Shown piece by piece: positions 1 through 7,520 of a stretch of DNA of 53,502 bases (position 1 is the first letter of the stretch; every line of letters starts with the position of its first letter). Origin of the DNA: a virus; the IMG/VR virus record IMGVR_UViG_3300018432_000016, positions 1 through 53,502 of that record; one strand, written 5' to 3'. Both the position numbers and the translations under genes were made by a program. The notes under the pieces are model-generated. The model did not search any database and was not told the DNA's origin. It saw only the letters and a program-made list of their open reading frames with translations.

Positions 1-567
1 AGGGCGGGCGCGGTCCCGCGCCTCGGCGAGGAGAGACTCCAGACGGAGGCGTTCGGCGTGCTCGCGTTCAGCGCGGGCGGTCTGCTCCTCCACTTCGCGG
101 CGGTACTCGTCGCATTCACGTTCGTTGCGGACGGCGTGCTCGCGGGCTCGGTCCCGCTTCCCCCGCATGGATGCGAATTCGACCTCGGCGCGGTCGGCGC
201 GTTCGGCTTCGCGGGAGGCGTCGTCGAGGAGGGCGTCGGTGCGGGCGATGTGCTCGCGGAGGGCGTCGATCTGCCGTTCGTATGTGGCGACGAGGGCATC
301 CCGGTCCTCCCGCTCCTCCTCCTCCGGGGAGGGGTGGGGGGCGAAAAACGCCTCGGCGCCGAACTCGTCGGGCGCGGCGGTCGCGGTGTGCTCGACGACG
401 GCGCCCTCCAGCCCGGGGCATGCGGCGTGCGCGGCCACAACAGAGCCGTTGCGGTCGACGACGACGAGCCACCCGGAGGTGGCGTCGATCCGATACCCGT
501 CGTCGTACACGCGTTCGTGGAGGACCCGCCCCCCCTTGGGGCTGCGGAGGGTGAGCTGTACGGGCAT
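1..567 (-). CDS. Coiled-coil protein of unknown function, C-terminal part continues at the right end of the window
   Basis: The frame opens with ATG at 567 behind a GAGGAG ribosome binding site and stays open to base 1 (189 codons). The N-terminal third (about residues 1-70) looks like a small globular domain. About 90-185 is rich in E, R and A and predicted coiled coil (repeated AER/REHA patterns). Position 1 ends exactly on a codon boundary, and the frame entering at 53502 continues it for 63 residues to a stop at 53311. If the window is a circle the protein is 252 residues. I do not recognise a family. Its place downstream of the replication genes suggests an early function, which is inference only. 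Confidence 0.75.
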   Translation of the reverse strand, partial: MPVQLTLRSPKGGRVLHERVYDDGYRIDATSGWLVVVDRNGSVVAAHAACPGLEGAVVEHTATAAPDEFGAEAFFAPHPSPEEEEREDRDALVATYERQIDALREHIARTDALLDDASREAERADRAEVEFASMRGKRDRAREHAVRNERECDEYRREVEEQTARAEREHAERLRLESLLAEARDRARP

Positions 568-607
568 GCGGGCTCCTCGGGCGTGGGACCTATCGGGGGG
601 GTTCAGT

Positions 608-796
608 CTAGGGGGTGGTTACCTGGACAGGGCGGCCGACGGGAACGAGGACGATGTGCGGGGGGCGGTCGAGGAGGAGCTGCACGAGGTGGTCGTCGAC
701 CGGGTACAGCCCACGGAGGACACCGTCGACGCCTTCCCCCCGTACGTGCTGCCCGAGGTGCTCGTCGGTGAGGTCTGCCGCCCGGAACGTGTCCAC
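608..796 (-). CDS. Small hypothetical protein (62 aa)
   Basis: A GTG start follows a GGAGG box about nine bases upstream. The product is acidic to neutral, with a hydrophobic LVQLLLD stretch and a PHIVLVPVGRPV tail. It lies between two early genes, about 46 bases after the upstream stop, so it is probably co-transcribed. No family is recognised. Support comes from amino-acid composition unlike the Arg/Pro-rich shadow frames. Confidence 0.55.
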   Translation of the reverse strand: MDTFRAADLTDEHLGQHVRGEGVDGVLRGLYPVDDHLVQLLLDRPPHIVLVPVGRPVQVTTP

Positions 797-841
797 GCCC
801 TCCAGCCTCCCCGAGGTGGGCTCGGGGCGCTGGAGGGGGCA

Positions 842-1210
842 TTACAGGCGGCCGGCGGCCTCGTCCTGTTTCGCCTCGCGATGAATCTTTAGGATCGTCT
901 GTTCGGTGGAGTCGGCGGCCTGCGCGATGTGCCGGAACAGGACGCGGCGGCGGCGTAGGTCGAGGACGAGCCGTTTCCGTTCGGTGGACAGTTCGGCGAC
1001 CCGGTCCTGCGCGTCATGGATCGCCCCGGTCGTCTGCCGCATGAGGGCGAGCTGCTCGTCGGTCTCGTCGTCGCCGGTGAGTGGCAGCGGCGGCAACTCC
1101 CGGACGGATTCGGGTTCGGGCACGGCGGGGGGCTCCTCGATCGCGACGGCGGTCACGACACGCAACCTATCCGGGGGGGCAGGTTCGGCGCGCGGAGTTG
1201 CGGCGGTCAT
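842..1210 (-). CDS. Coiled-coil/helix-turn-helix-like early protein (122 aa)
   Basis: The proline-rich N-terminus (1-45) is followed by a helical region with a heptad-like run (about 60-90). A C-terminal segment (about 90-118: FRHIAQAADSTEQTILKIHR) has the spacing of a helix-turn-helix. Its ATG overlaps the stop of the upstream gene (ATGA), so translation is likely coupled. A DNA-binding accessory of the replication block is plausible, but the family is not identified. Confidence 0.7.
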   Translation of the reverse strand: MTAATPRAEPAPPDRLRVVTAVAIEEPPAVPEPESVRELPPLPLTGDDETDEQLALMRQTTGAIHDAQDRVAELSTERKRLVLDLRRRRVLFRHIAQAADSTEQTILKIHREAKQDEAAGRL

Positions 1211-1650
1211 GTGGGGAGTCCGAGCTGCTCGGCGTACCGGGCGTCGCCGGTTCGCAGGTACCCGTCGAGGTCCCGCCCCCGGATGACGAGGTCCGGGTTC
1301 CCGGCCTTCGTCTGCCAGTACACGGGGGCTCCGTCGTACTCGACGGCGTCGACGACGAGGACACCCGCGTCCCCGGCGAGGACGACCGCGTCCACGTACT
1401 CGACGGGCACGCCGGCGCGGAGGATTCCGCGCGTCGAGTTCTCCCGGTCGACGGCGTCGGCGAACGCCTGCGCGAGGGACTCCAGGAGGCGGGCGTCCTC
1501 GACACCTCGGGCGGCGGTCTCGCCTTCGCGGACGGTCGTGTCGCGGCGAAGGTTGGACAGGCGGTCGGCGAGCAGCCGGTCGAACGCGAGGCGGGCCTGC
1601 GCTCGGGCGGCCGGGGCGGGCCGGGGCTCGGGGGTGGGCATGAGGGGCAC
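1207..1650 (-). CDS. Hypothetical early protein (147 aa)
   Basis: The GTG start follows AGGAG five bases upstream, preceded by the repeated start-associated sequence CCCACGCCTA (plus-strand 1668-1677). The N-terminal half is helical and Arg/Ala-rich. The C-terminal half (VVLAGDAGVLVVDAVEYDG, then DLVIRGRDLDGYL) looks alpha/beta. It is the first gene after a promoter at 1772-1777, and its stop overlaps the next gene. Function unknown. Confidence 0.75.
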   Translation of the reverse strand: MPLMPTPEPRPAPAARAQARLAFDRLLADRLSNLRRDTTVREGETAARGVEDARLLESLAQAFADAVDRENSTRGILRAGVPVEYVDAVVLAGDAGVLVVDAVEYDGAPVYWQTKAGNPDLVIRGRDLDGYLRTGDARYAEQLGLPT

Positions 1651-1728
1651 GGGGTCTCCTGTCGGGTTAGGCGTGGGGTCCCCCGTGGGTGATGCGGCTA
1701 CCGGCCCGCCGTCGAGCGGCTGTCGGGC

Positions 1729-1766
1729 GGGCGTCGGGCGGCCACGGGGGGAGCCACCCGACGCCC
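1729..1766 (-). terminator. Hairpin between the AAA+ loader gene and the next early unit
   Basis: A 10-base perfect inverted repeat (arms GGGCGTCGGG 1729-1738 and CCCGACGCCC 1757-1766) lies just after the stop at 1786. It lacks a U-tract, as is common in high-GC actinobacterial terminators. It also sits at the 5' end of any transcript from the -10 box at 1772-1777, so it could act as a leader structure instead. Confidence 0.5.
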
Positions 1767-1771
1767 CGCGA

Positions 1772-1777
1772 ACTATA
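1772..1777 (-). promoter_or_regulatory. Promoter -10 box TATAGT
   Basis: The minus strand reads TAGGGGGAGGGTATAGT. The same 17 bases occur again before the gene at 51040-51417, where TATAGT sits seven bases from the ATG. Here the leader to the GTG at 1650 is about 115 bases and contains the start-associated sequence. Confidence 0.6.
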
Positions 1778-1785
1778 CCCTCCCC

Positions 1786-2562
1786 CTACCCGGTGAGGGG
1801 GGTTCGGCGGTCCGGCCCGTCGAGGGTGACGACCATTCCCAACCCGTTGAGCCGGGACGCGACCCGCTCCCCGAGGTTGGCGCGGATCAGTTCCCCGGTC
1901 GCGTTCGTGGTGACGATCGTCGGCAGCCGGCGGGCGTACCGGGCGTCGATCACCCGATACAGGACCTCGGCGGTCCAATCGGAGGCGCGTTCGGCGGCGA
2001 GGTCGTCGAGGAGCAGCAGCCGCGCCCCCTCGACGGCGTCCAGGGTCTCGACGGGTGTGCGGCCGGGGCGGAGCCCGTCGAGGAACGCGGGGACGGCGAC
2101 GGCGACCGCCGGCAGCATGGCACGCTCGCCGACGAGGAACCGGAACGCGGCGACCGCCTCGTGTGTCTTGCCGACGCCCACCGGCCCCCGGATGACGAGG
2201 CCGTCGATCTGCCGCCGGTACAGGGCGATCGAGGCGCGGGTGACGGAGGAGTTGGTCGGGCGGGTGGCGTCGAACCGGCCGAACCGGCGGTCGAGCCCGG
2301 CGAGGGTGGCGGCGACGGCCCGCTCGCGGCGGAGGTCGTCGATGCGCTGCTGCCGGGCGGTCCGTTCCTGCGCGGCCTGCTGCCGGACGGGGCGGGACCG
2401 TTCGGCGATCTGCCGAACGCGCTCCTCCCAATCGACGACGGCCGGCTCGGGGCGCTCGCGGGGCTGCTGCTGCCGGCGGCGTTCGACCTCGGCGGCGAGG
2501 CGCTGGAGGTCGGCGTCGGGCGGGTGTTCGGGTTCGGGGCTCGCGGCGTGGGACTCAGTCAT
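1786..2562 (-). CDS. DnaC/IstB-type AAA+ ATPase, probable helicase loader
   Basis: The 258-residue protein has a charged helical N-terminus (1-95). An AAA+ core follows, with Walker A GPVGVGKT (126-133), Walker B LLLLDD (182-187), a sensor-I-like TTN (218-220) and a GERVASRL arginine-finger-like motif (231-238). These are hallmarks of the DnaC/DnaI/IstB group that deliver replicative helicase to DNA. It follows the probable replication initiator by two bases, the usual order in replication modules. No helicase or polymerase is encoded here, so host enzymes are probably recruited. Confidence 0.9.
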   Translation of the reverse strand: MTESHAASPEPEHPPDADLQRLAAEVERRRQQQPRERPEPAVVDWEERVRQIAERSRPVRQQAAQERTARQQRIDDLRRERAVAATLAGLDRRFGRFDATRPTNSSVTRASIALYRRQIDGLVIRGPVGVGKTHEAVAAFRFLVGERAMLPAVAVAVPAFLDGLRPGRTPVETLDAVEGARLLLLDDLAAERASDWTAEVLYRVIDARYARRLPTIVTTNATGELIRANLGERVASRLNGLGMVVTLDGPDRRTPLTG

Positions 2563-2564
2563 GG

Positions 2565-3395
2565 CTAGAACGCTCCTCGGTGTGCGTCAGGGTCGGTCGG
2601 TATGTGTTGCCGTGGACCGTAGGCGCCGGAGGTAACGGTTCGGGGCGTTTCTAGGGCGGCGTGGAGGGTCTGGAGGGTGACGGGTCGACCGGCTCCCCGG
2701 AGGTCGGCGAGCGCCTTCCGGATCCGCTCATCGTCGTACCGGGGAGGCTTGCCCGTCGCGGCGGCCGAGCCCTGCCCGTCGACGGGTACGTCGAGGGCGC
2801 GTTTCACGATGCCGAGGAGGGCGAGGTAGTTCGCCATTCCGCCGCACGCCTCGACGTGCTCGCGGGTGACGGCGGCGGCGACGGAGCCGAGGACCCGTTT
2901 TCGGTCGGCGGCGGTGAGTGGTCCGTCCTCGACGAGGGCGAGTTGCCGCGCCTCTCCGTCCGCCCCGGGTTCCGTAGGAACCCGCTGGTCTTGTTCCGTT
3001 GTCTTTTTACTCGCGGGTGAACCACTGCGGGTTAGCCGCGTCGGGTTTCCCGCACTGGTCGGGTCGCCCGCACGGTTTGGCGTCGATCCGCTCGGGTCGC
3101 CCGGGTCGGTGAGGGTGTAGTCCTCCTCGGTGTACTTCCCGCCTTCCCCGCGCTGCCGACCGGAGCGCACGAGGTACCCGGTCCGCTCCAGCTCGGCGAG
3201 CCCGGACAGGAGGGAATCGCGACCGTCGGTCGCCTGCCGTTGCATGAGGTTCTGACTCACGCGGAACCCGGCGGCGTGCCCAAGGAGGTACGCGAGGAGT
3301 CCTTTCGCCTTCCACGACAGGCGGTCGTCGCGCATCCATCGATTAGGAACCTGCGCGTACCCGTCGCCGGGCAGCTCGGGCCGGATTACACCCAC
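2565..3395 (-). CDS. Probable replication initiation / replisome organiser protein with N-terminal winged helix
   Basis: Residues from the GTG at 3395 begin with a segment typical of phage replisome organisers (QVPNRW then LSWKAKGLLAYLL, QRQATDGRDSLLSGLAELERTGYL), a winged helix. A polar linker and a helical C-terminal domain follow. The frame extends to an ATG at 3458, but the region between looks non-conserved. GTG 3395 has a GAGGGG box upstream and overlaps a 17-codon leader reading frame (3386-3439). It sits directly before the DnaC-like loader, supporting a role in origin recognition or loader recruitment. The start is uncertain; the gene is not. Confidence 0.8.
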   Translation of the reverse strand: MGVIRPELPGDGYAQVPNRWMRDDRLSWKAKGLLAYLLGHAAGFRVSQNLMQRQATDGRDSLLSGLAELERTGYLVRSGRQRGEGGKYTEEDYTLTDPGDPSGSTPNRAGDPTSAGNPTRLTRSGSPASKKTTEQDQRVPTEPGADGEARQLALVEDGPLTAADRKRVLGSVAAAVTREHVEACGGMANYLALLGIVKRALDVPVDGQGSAAATGKPPRYDDERIRKALADLRGAGRPVTLQTLHAALETPRTVTSGAYGPRQHIPTDPDAHRGAF

Positions 3396-3439
3396 GAGGA
3401 ACGCCCCTCGTGTCCGGGAGTGGGTTGTGTCTGTAGCAT
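3386..3439 (-). CDS. Possible 17-codon leader peptide coupled to the replication gene
   Basis: The start-associated sequence (plus-strand 3459-3469) is followed by CGAGGTCCCC and an ATG at 3439, the same layout as at other genes with this leader. The frame encodes MLQTQPTPGHEGRSSWV and stops after overlapping the GTG start at 3395, a geometry suited to translational coupling. The alternative is that the main gene starts at ATG 3458. Confidence 0.3.
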   Translation of the reverse strand: MLQTQPTPGHEGRSSWV

Positions 3440-3478
3440 GGGGACCTCGCGGTTTCATTAGGCGTGGGACAGCGAGCC

Positions 3479-3516
3479 GACGGCCCGGCCCTCCCCTCGG
3501 GGGGGGCCGGGCCGTC
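3479..3516 (-). terminator. Perfect 12-bp hairpin
   Basis: Arms GACGGCCCGGCC (3479-3490) and GGCCGGGCCGTC (3505-3516) lie 20-60 bases after the stop at 3537. It ends the upstream early transcription unit, before the leader of the replication gene. Confidence 0.75.
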
Positions 3517-3536
3517 GGTGTATCCGGTGGGGGACG

Positions 3537-4304
3537 CTACGCCCGCCCCAGGTGCTCCAGCAGCTCCGGGGAACCGGCCGCCCGCTGAGTAAGAACCCAC
3601 ACGGTGTGTTCCCGCCCGTAGTGCTCGCGGGTGACGATGGTCCCGTCGGAGCCGGTGGCGGGCTCCAGCCACCCGCCGTCGACGAGTTCCACCCGGCGCG
3701 GCCGGACGGAGTTGTCGCGGAGCCCGGTGGCCTGCGCGATCTGGAGGTCGGTCAGCCCGACGAGTTTCGGGTCGCGGGCGACTTGCGCGACCGCGTCGAG
3801 GACCCGCCGGCGGTTCGTGCCCGCGTTGGGTGCCGCCCGGAGTGCGGCGTCCTTCGCGGTCGCCCGCCCGTCGTGGCGGGCGAGACCGGCCCCGGAGGCG
3901 CCGGGGGATACCCGAGCCACCCCCCGGCGGGTGGGCGTGCTCCTGGAGGCGTTGAGGGCGTCGACGTGCCGGACGAACCGGCCGCGTTCGGCGAGGAGCG
4001 CCTGCGCGGACCCGTCGAGCCCCCGGCCCTCGATCGCGAGGCGGGCGGCGATCGAGGCGAACCTCGTCGCGGCCTGCCCGGCGTCGAGCCCCGCGTACCC
4101 GTCCTCGGCGTCGAGGTCGACCTCGGGCAGTGCGGCCGACGCCTCGGCGCGGAGGAACTCGACCGCGCGCCCCAGGTTGCGGGCGCTCGTCTGGAGGACC
4201 GACGACCACGCCCTCGCGCGGCGAACCTCGATCGGGGCGGTCGCCGCCCCGAGGTGGCGGGCCACCCCCCGGAGGGCGGCCAGCTCGGCGGCGGTCGTGC
4301 TCAC
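3537..4304 (-). CDS. Helical protein with C-terminal winged-helix domain (255 aa)
   Basis: The GTG start overlaps the upstream stop (GTGA). Residues 1-120 are helical and Ala/Arg-rich. The C-terminal part (about 165-240: RRRVLDAVAQVARDP, LTDLQIAQATGL, then a basic turn and VELVDGGWLEP) has the pattern of a winged helix as in replication or regulatory proteins. It is last in its transcript, before a strong hairpin. A DNA-binding role in replication or recombination is inference. Confidence 0.75.
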   Translation of the reverse strand: MSTTAAELAALRGVARHLGAATAPIEVRRARAWSSVLQTSARNLGRAVEFLRAEASAALPEVDLDAEDGYAGLDAGQAATRFASIAARLAIEGRGLDGSAQALLAERGRFVRHVDALNASRSTPTRRGVARVSPGASGAGLARHDGRATAKDAALRAAPNAGTNRRRVLDAVAQVARDPKLVGLTDLQIAQATGLRDNSVRPRRVELVDGGWLEPATGSDGTIVTREHYGREHTVWVLTQRAAGSPELLEHLGRA

Positions 4305-5128
4305 TTCGTCTCCTCGCGGGTGACCTTGACGCCCCGGTACGTGCGGGTACTGATCGTGCGGATCTGCCGGATGACGGCGGCGTCGGCGTCGCGCTGCTGC
4401 TCGGCGAGGCGTTTCCGCAGCGCCTCGACCTCGCGGGCGGACGGCGCGAACTTGCCGAGCCCGACGAGCCCGTCGAGCCCGATCAGGCGGGCGACGACGT
4501 TCCGGGCGACCTCGCGGGCGTCATCCTCGGACAGGTTGACGGGGACGGTCGTCCCCGCCTGCCGGGCGGCGCGCTGGAGGGCGTCGCCGGCGACGTACGT
4601 CGACAGCTCGTCGTCGACGAGCCACCCGACGAGGGAGGGAACGTCCCACGTCGACGAACCCGAGGCGTAGTCGGGGCGGACGGCGATCCGCTGTCCGACC
4701 CCGTCGGGCACGAACAGGGACGCGGTCAGCATCCCGTCGAGTTCGGCGCCGGACACGGCGAGCGCCTCCTCCTCGGCGATGGCGTCCGCCTCGGCGGCGG
4801 CGGCGGTGAACGCCTCGGCCACGGACCGCAGGGACTCCCCGGCGGACACGACGCGGCGGACGAGGTCGTACGTGTCCTCGGGGACGACGACGGTCCCCCG
4901 GGCCTGCCGCACCATCGTCGCGGCGTGCCGGAGAGCGGCGATCAGGTCGCGGCGGAGAACCGGGGCGAGCGCCCGGAGCGCGTCGGCGTCGAGTTGCCCG
5001 TCCGGCCCGCCGATCGGGGCCGGCAGGTTCGGCGCCTCGGGCTCGGGCTCGGTGGCATCGGCGAAGGTGGCGGCGAACGCGAACGGGTCGACGCGCAATG
5101 CGTCGAGGGCGGGGTCCTTGTCGGTCAC
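4301..5128 (-). CDS. Hypothetical early protein (275 aa)
   Basis: GTG at 5128 follows GAGGAGACCCC and a start-associated sequence variant (plus-strand 5149-5158). The frame is open further upstream, but that part is Arg/Pro-rich shadow. The product is acidic, largely helical, with an Ala/Glu-rich middle (about 75-120) and a C-terminal coiled coil (VEALRKRLAEQQRDADA). It overlaps both neighbours by 4 bases, placing it in one unit with the DUF4192 protein and the winged-helix protein. Family not recognised. Confidence 0.75.
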   Translation of the reverse strand: MTDKDPALDALRVDPFAFAATFADATEPEPEAPNLPAPIGGPDGQLDADALRALAPVLRRDLIAALRHAATMVRQARGTVVVPEDTYDLVRRVVSAGESLRSVAEAFTAAAAEADAIAEEEALAVSGAELDGMLTASLFVPDGVGQRIAVRPDYASGSSTWDVPSLVGWLVDDELSTYVAGDALQRAARQAGTTVPVNLSEDDAREVARNVVARLIGLDGLVGLGKFAPSAREVEALRKRLAEQQRDADAAVIRQIRTISTRTYRGVKVTREETK

Positions 5129-5562
5129 GGGGTCTCCTCGGTTCGGGTGGGCGTGGGAAGGGGGCGGATCGCGGTCGAGCTGTCGTCGCCGAGCTGCCGC
5201 CAGTAGCCGGCGCGGTCGCGCTGCTGCCGGACGACGACGACGAGGACGCCGAGCACGTCCAGCCCGTACCGGGCGGCGGCGGCGGCGAGGAACCGGAGCG
5301 TCGCCTCCAGGAGGGAAGGGGGCGGATCCTCGGAGCCGGTGTACTCGACGATCGCGACCTGCTCGGCGCCGTCGATGACGAGCTGCCGCATAGCGGCGAC
5401 CTCGTCGGTTGCCTCCCGGTTCGGGTCGAGGGCAAGGATCACGAGGTGCTCCTCGTCCATCGGGGACAGCCCGACGAGGATCGTCTCGCCGCAGCGTGGG
5501 GGGCGGCCGAGCCACCGGGGGATGGTGGCGACGATCGTCGACGGGTCGGGGGGGGCGGTCAT
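5125..5562 (-). CDS. DUF4192-like protein (145 aa)
   Basis: ATG at 5562 follows GGAGCAGCC and the start-associated sequence (plus-strand 5577-5588). The layout STIVATIPRWLGRPP, then ETILVGL, VEYTG and a late VLGVLVVVV strand resembles the DUF4192 family of actinobacterial chromosomes (an N-terminal helix plus LLGF-like loop, then alternating strands). Those chromosomal proteins are longer and of unknown role; this is a compact version. First gene of its transcript (-10 TATAAT at 5603-5608). Assignment is by motif memory only. Confidence 0.6.
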   Translation of the reverse strand: MTAPPDPSTIVATIPRWLGRPPRCGETILVGLSPMDEEHLVILALDPNREATDEVAAMRQLVIDGAEQVAIVEYTGSEDPPPSLLEATLRFLAAAAARYGLDVLGVLVVVVRQQRDRAGYWRQLGDDSSTAIRPLPTPTRTEETP

Positions 5563-5602
5563 GGCTGCTCCAGGGGTAGGCGTGGGCCGTACTGTCCCCC
5601 CG

Positions 5603-5608
5603 ATTATA
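5603..5608 (-). promoter_or_regulatory. Promoter -10 box TATAAT
   Basis: The minus strand reads TGTGCGTATAATCGGGGGG about 40 bases before the ATG at 5562, with the start-associated sequence in between. It would drive 5562 down to the hairpin at 3479-3516. Confidence 0.65.
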
Positions 5609-5642
5609 CGCACACCTAACGCGGGTTCGGGTAGACCCGGCA

Positions 5643-5686
5643 CGCCACGAGCCCCCGGCCTCGGGTGAGGGCGGGGGCTCGTGGCG
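5643..5686 (-). terminator. Perfect 15-bp hairpin
   Basis: Arms CGCCACGAGCCCCCG (5643-5657) and CGGGGGCTCGTGGCG (5672-5686) lie just after the stop at 5714 of the HNH gene. It would end the SSB-HNH transcript before the promoter at 5603-5608. Confidence 0.85.
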
Positions 5687-5713
5687 CGGGGTCACGGCGC
5701 GGTACGGGTCACC

Positions 5714-6157
5714 TTACGGGCGATCGATATACCCGGGCAGGTGCTCCAGTCGCCACGCTCGGGAGACCTCGGCGGCGGCCTCGGGGGCGTCGAACGTCCC
5801 GAGGGTCAACAATCGACCCTCGATCTTGACGCGTGCTTGCCAGCGGCTCCCCGAGCGGGTCGGGTAGACGCCTCGATATCCGCTCGCGGCCCGGCCGCGC
5901 ACATTGCCCGAGAATTCGGCGGGTGTGACGACGCGGAGGTTCGCTCGACGGTTGTCGAGCTTGTCTCCGTTGACGTGGTCGCCGAACACGGCGCGGCCGG
6001 CGTCGACGATGCCGAGGAGCCATCGGTGCAGGAGGACGACGGTCGGTCGAACGCCGGTGAGTTGCGCGTACCCGTGACTCCCGATCGAGAGGCGGCCGGG
6101 GAGGGTCACGTCGTCGTCGAGCCGGACGGCGTCGCCACTCGCGGTGAGGTACAGCAT
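5714..6157 (-). CDS. HNH endonuclease with AP2-type DNA-binding domain (147 aa)
   Basis: An HNH core spans about 43-78 (LHRWLLG, then DHVNGDKLDNRRANLRVVT). The C-terminal half (about 92-145: SGYRGVYP, W106 in SRWQARV, GTFDAPEAAAE) matches the AP2/ERF fold often joined to HNH in phage homing-type endonucleases. The start ATG overlaps the SSB stop (TGATG), so it is translated with ssb. It may be a free-standing homing endonuclease or contribute to DNA processing. Confidence 0.88.
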   Translation of the reverse strand: MLYLTASGDAVRLDDDVTLPGRLSIGSHGYAQLTGVRPTVVLLHRWLLGIVDAGRAVFGDHVNGDKLDNRRANLRVVTPAEFSGNVRGRAASGYRGVYPTRSGSRWQARVKIEGRLLTLGTFDAPEAAAEVSRAWRLEHLPGYIDRP

Positions 6158-6684
6158 CAGACGATGCACTCGCCTCGGTGAACGGCGAGGTCGTATCCGG
6201 TTGTATGGGCGAACGGCGGTTCGTCCCCGTACTGCCCGCCGACGGTGGCCGGCGTCGCCCACGGATCCGAGGCGGGCCGCTGCTGCTGCCCCCCGCCGAA
6301 CCCGCCCCCGCCGGTGTTGCCCCGGGTCGTCTTGCGAACGGTGGCCTGCGCGTACCGCAAGCTCGGCCCGACCTCGTCGACCTGGAGTTCGACGACCGTC
6401 CTCTTGTTGCCGTCCTTGTCGTCCCAGGAGCGTTGGACGAGGCGGCCGGTCACGATCACCCGCATTCCCTTGGCGAGGGACTCGGCGGCGTTCTCGGCTG
6501 CCTCCCGCCACACGGAGCAGCGCATCCACAAGGTTTCCCCGTCCTTCCACTCTTGGGACTGCTTGTCGAACGATCGGGGGGTGGAGGCGACCGTCCAGTT
6601 CGCGACGGCGTGACCGGCCGGCGTGAACCGCAGATCGACCTCCCCGGCGATGTTGCCGACGATCGTCGTTACGGGCTCGTTCAT
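6157..6684 (-). CDS. ssb: Single-stranded DNA-binding protein
   Basis: The 175-residue product starts at ATG 6684 behind CAGGAG and a diverged start-associated sequence (plus-strand about 6704-6713). The OB-fold region (1-110) shows the SSB signature: [56 protein letters not shown] Gly/Gln-rich linker (about 125-140) is typical. The tail lacks the acidic DDDIPF-like end that recruits partners, and runs on to AVHRGECIV instead. It protects single strands during replication and partners with the ERF recombinase upstream. Confidence 0.95.
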   Translation of the reverse strand: MNEPVTTIVGNIAGEVDLRFTPAGHAVANWTVASTPRSFDKQSQEWKDGETLWMRCSVWREAAENAAESLAKGMRVIVTGRLVQRSWDDKDGNKRTVVELQVDEVGPSLRYAQATVRKTTRGNTGGGGFGGGQQQRPASDPWATPATVGGQYGDEPPFAHTTGYDLAVHRGECIV

Positions 6685-6715
6685 GGGTTGTGCTCCTGTC
6701 TCGCGGTTGCGTGGG

Positions 6716-7072
6716 TCAGAACGGGGGAGGTGGGGTGGGACCTTGCACGGTCCACGGGTCCGGGGTGACGGTGTCCGCGTAGCAGTCGGTGAAGTGCGGC
6801 CCCTCCTGCTGTCCGCATGAGGGCTCCGGGTCCTCGGCGGGCTCGGTGTCCGGAACCGGGGCGTAGTCGAGCTGCCGGCGGTCGGGTCCGAGGCACACCT
6901 CCTCGGCGTCCTCCCCGGTGTTCCCGACGGCGAACACGGCGCGGTGTTGCTCGCCCTCGGCGGGGACGAGCCCACACAGACCGCACGGGGCGTCCTCGGC
7001 GGGCTCGGCGTCCCACTCGGGCGGGTAGTCCGGCCCGGGGCGCTCCGGGCCGGGACCCTCGCGGCCGGTCAC
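6716..7072 (-). CDS. Acidic Cys-containing hypothetical protein (118 aa)
   Basis: The GTG at 7072 overlaps the upstream stop by 4 bases. The product is Pro/Glu/Asp-rich with CGLCG, a single mid-chain Cys and late cysteines (SCG, DCY), a possible small metal-binding or disordered protein. It lies between a secreted protein and SSB in one transcript. Unknown function. Confidence 0.65.
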   Translation of the reverse strand: MTGREGPGPERPGPDYPPEWDAEPAEDAPCGLCGLVPAEGEQHRAVFAVGNTGEDAEEVCLGPDRRQLDYAPVPDTEPAEDPEPSCGQQEGPHFTDCYADTVTPDPWTVQGPTPPPPF

Positions 7073-7464
7073 GATGCGCGCCCGTTGCTGCACGAGACAG
7101 TGGGGGTGACGATCATTTCCTGCCCGATGCCCCGGTTCGACGGGTAGATGAATTGGCCGGGGTCCATGCAGAACGGTGCGCTGCCGTCGCCGCGCCGCAC
7201 GAAGAACGGGTGATCCTCAACGGTCAGTTTCCACACGCCGGAGGTTCCGCTCCCGCACGGGAGGTCCTCGATGGTGACGCCGCCGGTGTGCTGCCCGGGA
7301 ACTCGCGGGACCTGCTTCCACACCTGGACGGGGGCGATGACGGCGCACGAGTTGGCGACCGAGCCGACGGCGAGCGCCGGCGTCGCGGTGGCGGTGACAA
7401 TCCCGGCGGTCGAGGCGGCGACGAGCCCGGTCGTTGCGGCGGCGGTAACGAGTCTGCGGATCAC
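7069..7464 (-). CDS. Secreted small protein with four cysteines (131 aa)
   Basis: GTG at 7464 follows TAGGAGCAACC and the start-associated sequence (plus-strand about 7478-7488). The N-terminus is a classical signal peptide: VIRRL, an Ala/Thr/Val hydrophobic core, and a likely cleavage at ALA (about residue 33). The mature chain has four Cys, so two disulfides are likely. It ends in a beta-rich WKLTVEDHPFFVRR/MDPGQF region. A phage protein exported from the infected cell could alter the envelope or neighbouring phages; this is inference. Confidence 0.8.
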   Translation of the reverse strand: MIRRLVTAAATTGLVAASTAGIVTATATPALAVGSVANSCAVIAPVQVWKQVPRVPGQHTGGVTIEDLPCGSGTSGVWKLTVEDHPFFVRRGDGSAPFCMDPGQFIYPSNRGIGQEMIVTPTVSCSNGRAS

Positions 7465-7520
7465 GGTTGCTCCTATGAGGCGTGGGACGGGGGTGGGGTA
7501 GTGCTGGAGGGCGGTTCGGG

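Noticed and set aside
1016-2635. Long plus-strand open frame (539 codons) opposite the early genes
   Set aside because: Arg/Ser/Pro-rich low-complexity translation antisense to clear genes, including the DnaC-like loader; a GC-rich shadow frame.
4301-5695. Extension of the 275-residue early protein upstream to 5695
   Set aside because: The added part is Arg/Pro-rich, overlaps the DUF4192-like gene, and a good ribosome binding site with leader precedes GTG 5128.
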